DNA from: Stanieria cyanosphaera PCC 7437
GTDB taxonomy: Bacteria > Cyanobacteriota > Cyanobacteriia > Cyanobacteriales > Xenococcaceae
NCBI RefSeq assembly: GCF_000317575.1
Contig: NC_019748.1
Location: 4,608,501 to 4,672,500 of the forward strand
DNA: 64,000 nucleotides
Direction: 5' to 3'
The notes under the pieces were generated by a model. That model saw nothing but the letters and a program-made list of their open reading frames with translations, was not told where the DNA came from and ran no database searches. This document shows positions 56,366 to 64,000 of this stretch, in pieces; the first letter of the stretch is position 1, and each line of letters begins with the position of its first letter. The position numbers were made by a program, and so were the translations under genes.

Positions 56366-56895
56366 GCGATTATTTGTTGCAAATTTGTATATTCACTCAC
56401 ATTGATTGGGTGGAAAAAGTAGTAAATACGATTCTTAATTAAAAATAAGTTTATTTTTAAAATAATATTTATCAAGTTTAGTGTATATTAAAAATTGTCA
56501 GTTTTTAACATTTTCATTTTTTAATTATCCAAACAAAAGTAAATTTTTTGTAAACTAAAACACTATTAATTTATGAAGTCTAAATTAGGAGGTTGATGAA
56601 TTACTGAGGTTTTTTTGTGAATTTAAAACTTCAATTAAATAATTAATGATTAACTCAGAGCCAAATTTGGCTCTTAAAAATAAAATAAAAATAAAAAATA
56701 AGTAAATATACTTGTAGTACTCAGTAGATAATTAGTGATTTATCAATGATTATTACTTTAGTAGCTTATTTAATATAGATTTGCGTCAATGCATTTCTAC
56801 TACTACATTGACAAAAGCTAAACATAATTGTTTTCTTTTGTTTAACCACGAACTCAAAACATTAGATCTCACAAGCTTATAAGGAATCAAAGTCT
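56366..56895. other. 530 bp AT-rich spacer before the polysaccharide genes
   Basis: No gene is supported. A perfect 18 bp palindrome AGAGCCAAATTTGGCTCT lies at 56657-56674, and AGGAGG at 56587-56592 precedes only a four-codon frame (ATG AAT TAC TGA). The region probably holds the promoter and leader of the following operon. Confidence 0.55.
56657..56674. repeat. perfect 18 bp palindrome in the polysaccharide-operon leader
   Basis: AGAGCCAAATTTGGCTCT, self-complementary, 222 bp before the dehydratase-EAL gene, followed by A-rich sequence. It might be an operator or a leader hairpin. Confidence 0.5.
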
Positions 56896-59727
56896 ATGAT
56901 AGCTCGGCTTGGTCAAAAGCTTTTGACGCTTAATAACCGTCACTTTTTTTTCTTAGATGCAATTGTATTTTCAATTACTCCTTTATTAAGCATCATTCTT
57001 AGACTAGATGGTTTTACTGCTCTAGAAGAATACAAATACGGACTAATAATAGCAACTTTACTTTCTTTAATTGTTAAGTTAACTATTTTTTCTAGTCTTG
57101 GTTTTTATAAACGTTATTGGCGATATGCCAGCATTGATGAATTATTACAAATTGCTTGCCTAACAGTTGCAGCAGTAATTGTAGAGACTATTATTTTAAG
57201 TATTCTCCAATATTTTATTAGCTCACCTAATTATTTAGTTCCCCGTTCCCTACCTTTGTTAGATGGGATTTTGAGCTTAGTTTTAGTAGGGGGAATTCGC
57301 TTTAGTATTCGTGCCACAGAAAGAGCGAGTCAAAACAAAAGAAAATTTACTAAACGCGATCGCATTTTGATTGTTGGTGCAGGAGATGCTGGTGTATCAC
57401 TATTGCATGAAATCCAAAGAAATCCTAAATTAGGACTTGAACCAGTAGCTTTTCTCGATGACGATCCTTCAAAATTAAACCTCAAAATTCGAGGCATTGT
57501 CGTAGTTGGGAATCGTTATGATTTGCCTGAAGTAGTTTCTACTTATAATATTCGGCAAGTCATCATTGCGATGCCAACAGCTTCGGGACAAATAATTCGC
57601 GAAATTGTCGATATTTGTCAAGCACTAGGAGTTAAAACCAGTACCCTACCTGGAATTCAAGAAATTCTCAATCATCCTAGTCATCAGATTAAAGTTAATA
57701 GTGTTCGAGATATTAATATTGAAGACTTACTCAGAAGAGAACCAATTCAAACTGATGCAGAAAAAGTCTTTCAGTTTTTAGCAGGAAAGAAAGTCCTAGT
57801 TACAGGTGCTGGGGGTTCAATTGGTAGCGAACTTTGTCGACAAATTTTTCGTTGTCGTCCCGCAACCATCATTTTGGTTGGACACGGTGAAAACTCTGTG
57901 TTTAATATCCAACAGGAATTAGAACAGATCTTACAAATTTTGCGCCAAGAGCCTAAAAATAGTAAACCAATACCCATTTTAATTCCTTTTATTGCTGATT
58001 TACGCTTTAAATCGCGTCTAGAACAAGCTTTTAGAAAATTTAAACCAGATATAGTTTTCCATGCTGCTGCTCACAAACACGTTCCTTTAATGGAATTAAA
58101 TCAGTCAGAAGCAATCACGAACAATGTAGTTGGTACTAAAAATCTGCTTGATTTGGCAATTGAGTATCAAGTGCAGAATTTCGTGATGATTTCTACTGAT
58201 AAAGCGGTAAATCCTACTAATGTCATGGGAGCTAGCAAAAGAGTCGCAGAAATGTTGGTACTAAAAGCTGCTCAAACTAGTGGTAAACCTTTTGTTGTAG
58301 TTCGTTTTGGTAATGTTTTAGGAAGTAGAGGCAGTGTAGTTCCGACTTTTCAAAAACAGATTGCTAAAGGCGGACCGATCACAATTACTCATCCTGAAAT
58401 TTGTCGCTACTTTATGACGATTCCAGAAGCAGTGCAGTTAGTATTACAAGCTGCGGTTTTAAGTCGTCAAGGGCAAATTTTTATGCTTAACATGGGAAAA
58501 CCAGTCAAAATAGTCGATCTAGCCAAAGATTTAATTCGTCTTTCAGGTTACGAAGTTGGCAAAGACATTGAGATTATTTTTACTGGATTGCGTCCAGGAG
58601 AAAAACTATACGAAGAATTACTGATTCCTGGAGAAGAATATGAACAAACTCAACATCAAAAACTGTTGATCGTCAAAAACGCTAATGAGATGATTCCAGA
58701 GAATTTAGATTTAGCGATCGCAAGACTTTGTCAAGCAGCAACAAAACATGATGGCAGTTTAATTTTGTTCTTATTGGAACAGGTAGTTTCTGGTTACAAA
58801 CCCAATTATTTACCAGAACAAGAACCTAAACATAATAATCGAACTCAATTTAGCTTGATTAATTCTAGTGAAACTTTAGCCGAAATAAATAATAAAATCT
58901 TAACTATTGCTAATTTTAATCGACTAAAAACTCAAGACTTAGAACAAGCTTTACAACAAGTTATTAATCGTCAAGAATTACGTTTATATTATCAACCGAT
59001 AGTTAACTTAGCTACAGGACAAATTTGTGAATTTGAAGCTTTAATACGCTGGCATCATCCTCAGTGGGGAGAACTAACTCCGATTAAATTTCTTCCTTTA
59101 GCTGAAGCTTCTGGTTCGCTGATACCAATTACAGAATGGGTCATTAAAGAAGTCTGTCGCCAACTTTATACTTGGCAAAAAGAATTTCCCAATCAACAGT
59201 TTTGGAGTGTCAGTATTAATATTCCCAGCATTCAAATTTTGCAACCGAATTTAATCAGACATATTAAATCTTGTTTAAAACAATATGATTTAAAACCTCA
59301 GAGTTTAAAACTAGAAATTTCTGAAAATGTCCTGCGAGAAAATCCCTATAGCGCAATGGGAATAGTTTCTCAATTACATAATATTGGGATTCAATTGCAG
59401 ATCGATAACTTTGGCAGAATTTGTCCGCTTTATAACCAGTTGCACTCTAATTTACTTTACAAACAATTTAACAGAATCAAGATTGATCGTTTTCTAATTA
59501 ATCGCATTGATAAAGATCTCGAAAGTTTTGAAATAGTTAGTTCTATTGCCAGTAATATAAACAACTTCGGATTAGAAATTGTGGCTACGGGAATTGAAAC
59601 GAAAATGCAATTACAACAATTAGGAGAAATAAATTGTAGTCACGGACAAGGTTATTTCTTTTCTAGACCAATGACCGTTCAACAATTGCCGAAGTTGCTG
59701 CTTGAAAATTTAATACCAAGTCTTTAA
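56896..59727 (+). CDS. membrane nucleotide-sugar 4,6-dehydratase (CapD/PglF-like) fused to a degenerate EAL domain
   Basis: 943 residues. Residues ~12-150: four membrane helices; ~150-280: Rossmann CoA-binding-like domain (LIVGAGDAGVSLLHEI); ~296-590: SDR dehydratase with VLVTGAGGSIGSEL, HAAAHKHVP, STDKAVNPTNVMGASKR and LRPGEKLYEELL. This is a complete PglF/FlaA1-like enzyme, expected to turn UDP-GlcNAc into a 4-keto-6-deoxy sugar. After ~665 an EAL domain follows with E714, N775, E807, D837, K862, D864 and E901 in place, but N838 replaces the second DD aspartate, T898 replaces the general-base Glu of AEGVET, and the FGTGYSS loop reads FGRICPL. I infer c-di-GMP binding without hydrolysis. It heads the flippase and GT genes. 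Confidence 0.88.
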   Translation: MIARLGQKLLTLNNRHFFFLDAIVFSITPLLSIILRLDGFTALEEYKYGLIIATLLSLIVKLTIFSSLGFYKRYWRYASIDELLQIACLTVAAVIVETIILSILQYFISSPNYLVPRSLPLLDGILSLVLVGGIRFSIRATERASQNKRKFTKRDRILIVGAGDAGVSLLHEIQRNPKLGLEPVAFLDDDPSKLNLKIRGIVVVGNRYDLPEVVSTYNIRQVIIAMPTASGQIIREIVDICQALGVKTSTLPGIQEILNHPSHQIKVNSVRDINIEDLLRREPIQTDAEKVFQFLAGKKVLVTGAGGSIGSELCRQIFRCRPATIILVGHGENSVFNIQQELEQILQILRQEPKNSKPIPILIPFIADLRFKSRLEQAFRKFKPDIVFHAAAHKHVPLMELNQSEAITNNVVGTKNLLDLAIEYQVQNFVMISTDKAVNPTNVMGASKRVAEMLVLKAAQTSGKPFVVVRFGNVLGSRGSVVPTFQKQIAKGGPITITHPEICRYFMTIPEAVQLVLQAAVLSRQGQIFMLNMGKPVKIVDLAKDLIRLSGYEVGKDIEIIFTGLRPGEKLYEELLIPGEEYEQTQHQKLLIVKNANEMIPENLDLAIARLCQAATKHDGSLILFLLEQVVSGYKPNYLPEQEPKHNNRTQFSLINSSETLAEINNKILTIANFNRLKTQDLEQALQQVINRQELRLYYQPIVNLATGQICEFEALIRWHHPQWGELTPIKFLPLAEASGSLIPITEWVIKEVCRQLYTWQKEFPNQQFWSVSINIPSIQILQPNLIRHIKSCLKQYDLKPQSLKLEISENVLRENPYSAMGIVSQLHNIGIQLQIDNFGRICPLYNQLHSNLLYKQFNRIKIDRFLINRIDKDLESFEIVSSIASNINNFGLEIVATGIETKMQLQQLGEINCSHGQGYFFSRPMTVQQLPKLLLENLIPSL

Positions 59728-59856
59728 ATACGACGTTTCTTAATTCTCGTAAGGTAAATTAACACCTTAATTTTTGTTAATAGTTGATAGTTAATGGTTA
59801 ATTGGCAGAAAGTAAAAAAAAGGTAAAAGACTTAATCTTATTACCTATTCCCTATT

Positions 59857-59891
59857 AACTGATAACTGGTCACTGATAACTGATAACTGAA
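59857..59891. repeat. STRR heptamer array, copy 3
   Basis: Five 7 bp units: AACTGAT, AACTGGT, CACTGAT, AACTGAT, AACTGAA, followed by TAATGGTGTA. It lies in the 239 bp gap between the dehydratase-EAL and flippase genes. Confidence 0.75.
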
Positions 59892-59966
59892 TAATGGTGT
59901 ATTTCTGACTTCGAAAATTGCTATAAACCAACAATAAATAGGAAAATTGAGGTGAAGTAAAAGTAG

Positions 59967-61343
59967 ATGAAAATCGAATTGCGATCGCAAAAGATCTTCG
60001 ATTTATGGAGTAAGTTAACTCGTGGTTCTATCAATAAAAAAATTTTTGGAGCTGCTTTAACTGTTGGTATCTTAACTGCTTTAGTCAAGTTTATTTCTGT
60101 AGGTAAAGAACTAGTAGTTGCTTGGAAATTTGGCACTGGAGATCAATTAGATGCATTTTTAATTGCTTTAGTCGTTCCTTCTTTTGTGATTAATGTAGTT
60201 GCTGGTTCGTTCCAATCTTCTTTAATTCCTGTATACATCAAAGCTAGAGAGCAGGAAGGACGAATAACTACTCAAAAATTGTTATCAAATATCTTTATTG
60301 TAGCGACAATATTTTTAATAGCGATCGCAATTGCTACAGTTTTGATGACTCCTCTCTATCTACCCTTATTGGCATCGGGTTTTTCAACCGAAAAATTAGT
60401 TTTGACTGAACGGTTAATTTGGGTAATTTCTCCTTTAATTCTCTTATCTGGAATTGTCAGCATTTGGGGAGGGGTTCTGAATGCAGGAGAACGTTTTGCT
60501 CTAGCTGCTTTCTCTCCTGCCACTACTCCCATTGCCACAATAATTTTATTATTCGTTTTTCCTGATTGGGGAATTTTTGCTTTAGCAATAGGGTTACTTT
60601 TGGGCAGTCTGGTCGAAATTGCTATTTTAGGCATCGGTTTGCGTCGACAAAAAGTGGAAATAATACCGCGATGGACAGGATTTGATGGTAATTTAACGGA
60701 AGTTAGTCGCCAATATTTACCAGTGGTTACTGGTGCTTTTTTAATGTGTAGTGCTAACTTGGTAGACCAATCAATGGCAGCCATGTTACCAGCAGGAAGT
60801 GTTTCTGCATTAGGCTATGCCAATCGTGTCATCGCTTTACCTTTAACGTTAATTACTCTAGCTTTAGGTACGGCGGTTATTCCCTATTTTTCTAAAACTA
60901 TTGCTCAAAAAAATTGGACTCAAGTAGAACGTACTTTTAGATTGTATTTAAAATTAATTTTTGTCAGTACGATTCCTTTGACAATTGCTTTTATAATCGC
61001 CTCTAAACTGATAGTTCAATTATTATTCGAGAGAGGTTCTTTTACTGCAGAAGATACTAATATAGTTTACCCCATTCAAATTTGTTATGCTTTGCAAATT
61101 CCTTTTTATATTGCTGCAATTTTTGTAGTTAGATTAATTAATTCTTTGGGTATCAATTATTTTTTAGCCTGGGGATCGGCGATTAATTTAATTTTTAATA
61201 TTGTTGGCAATTATGTTTTGATGGCTTGGTTAGGGGTCAAAGGAATTGCTTTATCTACTAGTTTGGTTTATTTAATTTCTTTTATTTTTTTATATGTAGT
61301 AACTAACAAACATTTAAATAAAATATGTTTGCAAAATGAATGA
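59967..61343 (+). CDS. MurJ/Wzx-like lipid-linked oligosaccharide flippase
   Basis: 458 residues, about twelve to fourteen membrane segments. The N-terminal AALTVGILTALVKFISVGKELVVAWKFGTGDQLDAFLIA is typical MurJ/MviN; it falls short of the ~530 residues of housekeeping MurJ and sits inside a glycosyltransferase cluster, so export of a polysaccharide repeat unit is likelier than lipid II. Its stop overlaps the next gene start by 8 bp, showing tight coupling. Confidence 0.85.
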   Translation: MKIELRSQKIFDLWSKLTRGSINKKIFGAALTVGILTALVKFISVGKELVVAWKFGTGDQLDAFLIALVVPSFVINVVAGSFQSSLIPVYIKAREQEGRITTQKLLSNIFIVATIFLIAIAIATVLMTPLYLPLLASGFSTEKLVLTERLIWVISPLILLSGIVSIWGGVLNAGERFALAAFSPATTPIATIILLFVFPDWGIFALAIGLLLGSLVEIAILGIGLRRQKVEIIPRWTGFDGNLTEVSRQYLPVVTGAFLMCSANLVDQSMAAMLPAGSVSALGYANRVIALPLTLITLALGTAVIPYFSKTIAQKNWTQVERTFRLYLKLIFVSTIPLTIAFIIASKLIVQLLFERGSFTAEDTNIVYPIQICYALQIPFYIAAIFVVRLINSLGINYFLAWGSAINLIFNIVGNYVLMAWLGVKGIALSTSLVYLISFIFLYVVTNKHLNKICLQNE

Positions 61344-62466
61344 GGACAAACTTAACATCACATTAGTAATTTCAACTCTAAGTAGCGGAGGAGCAGAGCG
61401 AGTTTTAGTTTTGTTAGCCGAAGGTTTAATCGCTCAAGGACATCGAGTTACTGTGGTAACTTTTTCCGCTCAAAATAGCGATTTTTATCAATTACCGCCA
61501 GAAGCATCTCGTTTAGCTTTGGGAATTATGAGCGAGTCAGCCAACCCAATTGAAGGTTTGATTGCCAATATTCAAAGAATCGGCAGCTTAAAACGTGCGC
61601 TCAAATCGACTAAACCGAATGTAGTTATTTCTTTTTTGAGAATAACCAATATCTGTACGATCTTAGCTTGTTTCGGCGCAAAATATCCTGTGATCGTTAC
61701 TGAACACAACGACCCACAAGTTTTTTCCTATGGCAAAATTTGGGAAACTCTACGACGCTGGACTTATCCTCAATCATCGATGGTAGTCAGTGTTAGTAAA
61801 GGAGTAGATAGCAGCCTGAAACCTTTATCGGCAAACAAACGTGCTGTAATCTATAATCCCATTGTAATTGTTGAAAAGACCCAAAGCGATCGCCTTCCAG
61901 AATCGGTAGACTCTAGCAAAAACTGGATTGTCAGTATGGGTCGCTTAACCGAACAAAAAGGATTCGATTTATTACTTCAAGCTTTTGGAAAAATTGCACC
62001 TTTGTTTCCCGATTGGCAATTACTAATTTTGGGAAAAGGAGAACTGCGAGAAGAGTTAGAAAATCAAAAAAATGCGCTCGGTTTAACCAACAAAGTCGTT
62101 TTTACGGGAGCTTTAACCAATCCTGTTCGGGTTTTGAAACAAGCTAAATTTTTCGTCATGGCTTCTCGTAATGAAGGCTTTCCAATGGCTCACGGTGAAG
62201 CATTAGCTTGTGGCTTGCCAGTCATTGCAACCGATTGTCCAAGCGGTCCCAGGGAAATGATTCGCCATGAAATAGATGGAATTTTAATACCCAATGGAGA
62301 TGTATCGGCGTTGGCTACTGCTATGAAAAGTTTGATCACAGATGAGCAAAAACGACGAAGATTGGCTGCTAAAGCTCCAGAAGTAATTCAAAGATTCAAT
62401 CTAGAACGAATTGTTGAAGAATGGGAAAGTTTGATGTACGGATTAATCAAGGAAAAAATTCAATGA
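61336..62466 (+). CDS. GT4 glycosyltransferase
   Basis: 376 residues, GT-B fold. SSGGAERVLVLLAEGL near the start and the donor-site ASRNEGFPMAHGEALACGLPVIATDCPSGPREMI at ~275-310, with EGFP and E in E-x7-E. Acceptor unknown. ATG 61336 overlaps the flippase stop and the stop overlaps the next ATG (ATGA), so the genes are translationally coupled. Closely related to the gene that follows. Confidence 0.92.
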   Translation: MNEDKLNITLVISTLSSGGAERVLVLLAEGLIAQGHRVTVVTFSAQNSDFYQLPPEASRLALGIMSESANPIEGLIANIQRIGSLKRALKSTKPNVVISFLRITNICTILACFGAKYPVIVTEHNDPQVFSYGKIWETLRRWTYPQSSMVVSVSKGVDSSLKPLSANKRAVIYNPIVIVEKTQSDRLPESVDSSKNWIVSMGRLTEQKGFDLLLQAFGKIAPLFPDWQLLILGKGELREELENQKNALGLTNKVVFTGALTNPVRVLKQAKFFVMASRNEGFPMAHGEALACGLPVIATDCPSGPREMIRHEIDGILIPNGDVSALATAMKSLITDEQKRRRLAAKAPEVIQRFNLERIVEEWESLMYGLIKEKIQ

Positions 62467-63566
62467 CGACTAAAAAACGAATTACTTTTTTTCTAGATGC
62501 TCTTCATGGCGGAGGAGCGGAAAAAGCCGTAGTTAAGATGCTTAAAGGCTTATCTCAACGAAATGATTTTGATTTAGATTTGGTTTTAGCTAAGTTAGAA
62601 GGCCCATATTTAGACCGCGTACCGAAACAAGTCAGAATCGTTAATTTGAACACTGGCAGAGTTATTACAGCTTTATTTCCTTTAATCAATTATCTCCGCC
62701 AAAATCGACCCTGGGCATTAATTGGCAATATGGGTCATGTTAATGTTGTCGCTACGTTGGCTAAAAAACTGTCTGGTATTGATACTAAATTGGTTTTAGT
62801 CGAGCAAAATACTTTATCGGCTAGTAAAAGTAACTTAGCAAGAGCAAATTTAGTTCCGCCATTGATGAAATGGCTTTATCCAAGTGCAGATTTAGTTGCT
62901 GGGGTTTCTGATGGTGTAGCTAGAGACTTAGAAAATTGTTTGGATTTTCCTACAGGAATGGTTAAAGTCTTACATAACCCTATTGTCGATGACGAATTAT
63001 TTGCTAACGCTACAGAGCCTTTAGAACATCCTTGGTTTGGCGAAAATCAGCCACCAGTGTTTTTAGCCGTAGGCAGATTGAACCCTCAAAAAGATTTTCC
63101 CAATTTATTACAAGCTTTTGCCATGGTTAGACAGAAAAAGTCAGCCCGTTTGATTATTTTGGGCGAAGGAGAATTACGTTCTCAACTAGAAGCAATGGCT
63201 ATTGATTTGGGAATTAGTGAGGATGTCGCGCTACCAGGTTTTGTGAAAAATCCTTATGCATACATGAGTCGTGCTAGTTGTTTTGTTTTATCTTCTCGCG
63301 AAGAAGGATTACCGACAGTGTTAATTGAAGCGATGGCTTGTGGTTGTACTGTAGTTTCTACAGATTGTCCTAGCGGGCCAGAAGAAATTTTAGTCGGTGG
63401 TAAATATGGATACTTAGTTCCAATCCAAGATTCGGTTGCTTTATCTGAAGGAATGTTACAAGCACTAGAACATCCTTTAGCTCAAACAACTTTAATTGAA
63501 CGAGCAAATTGTTTTTCGATTGATTCGGCAGTCGAGCAATATTTGTCTTTTTTAAATTCTATATAA
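62463..63566 (+). CDS. GT4 glycosyltransferase, second copy
   Basis: 367 residues from ATG 62463, which overlaps the previous TGA as ATGA. The frame opens earlier at 62421, but MTTKKRITFFLDALHGGGAEKAV is the natural start. Donor-site SREEGLPTVLIEAMACGCTVVSTDCPSGPEEIL parallels its upstream neighbour, suggesting an old duplication with diverged specificity. It should add the next sugar of the same polysaccharide. Confidence 0.92.
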   Translation: MTTKKRITFFLDALHGGGAEKAVVKMLKGLSQRNDFDLDLVLAKLEGPYLDRVPKQVRIVNLNTGRVITALFPLINYLRQNRPWALIGNMGHVNVVATLAKKLSGIDTKLVLVEQNTLSASKSNLARANLVPPLMKWLYPSADLVAGVSDGVARDLENCLDFPTGMVKVLHNPIVDDELFANATEPLEHPWFGENQPPVFLAVGRLNPQKDFPNLLQAFAMVRQKKSARLIILGEGELRSQLEAMAIDLGISEDVALPGFVKNPYAYMSRASCFVLSSREEGLPTVLIEAMACGCTVVSTDCPSGPEEILVGGKYGYLVPIQDSVALSEGMLQALEHPLAQTTLIERANCFSIDSAVEQYLSFLNSI

Positions 63567-63587
63567 TTTGTTTTTTATAAAATAAAA

Positions 63588-64000
63588 ATGAATATTGATT
63601 TATCTAAACCACATTTTTCTAGTTCAAATAGGTTTTTATTAACTTATCAATGTTTTATTGCCGTAGTAGCTATAGCAATTTTTTTTACGAAAGCAGATGT
63701 ATTTTTAGAAAGAAAATATGGAGTACCAATTGCACCTTTGCATTGGATGGCAATCCTCGCGATCGCAATTATCCCTTTAGTTTTAAATTTAAAATCTAAA
63801 TTAAATTATTTTCCTAAACCTATTTTAATTTGGAGTGGTTTTTATCTAGCCATATCCTGTTTTGGATTGTTAATAGCATCACCTAATGTACCAGGAATAC
63901 CTTTTGAAACTACTATACAAGATTTAGAAACTAGATGTTTAGCCATCTTTTTTTTATTAATCATGTCGGTTTTATTTACTACCGATAATTTTCGCGTTTT
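63588..64000 (+). CDS. membrane protein, probable Wzy/O-antigen ligase-like (partial)
   Basis: Open from ATG 63588 to the window edge, 137 visible codons. Four hydrophobic segments can be seen (CFIAVVAIAIFF, MAILAIAIIPLVL, LIWSGFYLAISCFGLLIA, CLAIFFLLIMSVLFTT). The position 21 bp after two GT4 genes and a flippase, and the hydrophobic profile, suggest a polysaccharide polymerase or O-antigen ligase, but the diagnostic part lies outside the window. Confidence 0.6.
   Translation, partial: MNIDLSKPHFSSSNRFLLTYQCFIAVVAIAIFFTKADVFLERKYGVPIAPLHWMAILAIAIIPLVLNLKSKLNYFPKPILIWSGFYLAISCFGLLIASPNVPGIPFETTIQDLETRCLAIFFLLIMSVLFTTDNFRV

Noticed and set aside
56587-56607. Good Shine-Dalgarno AGGAGG followed by ATG
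   Set aside because: The frame ends after three sense codons (MNY) and nothing similar follows; a leader peptide cannot be excluded but there is no support.
58891-59727. Active c-di-GMP phosphodiesterase
   Set aside because: The residues for the general base (T898) and the second DD metal ligand (N838) are lost, so hydrolysis is not expected.
59857-59891. CRISPR-like short repeats
   Set aside because: Seven-base units in direct tandem without spacers; these are STRR repeats.
60356-60784. 142-codon minus-strand open frame
   Set aside because: It lies wholly antisense to the flippase gene, its product is Lys/Arg/Pro-rich without motif, and the plus-strand frame has clear MurJ features.
1-64000. 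tRNA, rRNA or tmRNA genes
   Set aside because: I looked for T-loop (GGTTCGAATCC-like) and rRNA signatures in every spacer and found none.

Overview
This window is cyanobacterial chromosome. The DNA is AT-rich, the HIP1 octamer GCGATCGC recurs inside and between genes, heptameric tandem repeats (STRR type) occur at three loci, and the gene content is typical of the phylum: an olefin synthase, a TLP40/CYP38-like lumenal cyclophilin, the Yfr1 small RNA beside trxA, CnfU-type NifU, DUF3386, DUF2993 and a TIGR03492 LpxB-like protein. A unicellular or pleurocapsalean (Stanieria-like) host is plausible, but that is inference. I saw no rRNA, tRNA, CRISPR array or prophage.

Layout. 1-1366: truncated propeller plus transglutaminase-like gene. 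1523-4312: Ca2+-type P-ATPase. 4357-7217: a two-gene lipid-linked sugar operon (GT2-GtrA fusion and GT39). 7767-16106: one 2,779-residue type I PKS with the order FAAL-ACP-KS-AT-KR-ACP-sulfotransferase-thioesterase, i.e. the terminal-olefin (medium-chain alkene) synthase. 16268-24952: housekeeping genes lspA, typA, nfu, gatB, glgC and sufE, with a Fur-family repressor at the end. 25224-32846: small dimeric-barrel protein, secreted collagen-like protein, GT4, DUF2079 membrane protein, Yfr1, trxA, a LOG-family protein. 32847-33609: wreckage of an IS200/IS605-type element. 33610-45920: LpxB-like protein, methyltransferase, ABC-2 permease, stand-alone HMGL barrel, VWA, AEC carrier, KDSR-like SDR, then the minus-strand block efp-accB-DUF2993-GerMN and the CYP38-like cyclophilin. 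46157-56365: thiL, GAF histidine kinase, AarF/UbiB kinase, Tex, TpsB porin. 56896-64000: polysaccharide locus (nucleotide-sugar dehydratase fused to EAL, MurJ/Wzx-like flippase, two GT4 glycosyltransferases, start of a probable Wzy/O-antigen ligase) running off the right edge.

The most unusual item is the 943-residue protein at 56896-59727. It is a complete membrane CapD/PglF-like dehydratase with a C-terminal EAL domain that has lost the predicted general-base glutamate and one metal-binding aspartate. This looks like a c-di-GMP-sensing dehydratase that could gate the polysaccharide genes translated just downstream. Second is a GC-rich palindromic repeat inserted in frame in the olefin synthase sulfotransferase domain and bounded by GCGATC, with related copies at two intergenic sites. 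A secreted Gly-X-Y protein and the Yfr1 RNA are also worth attention.
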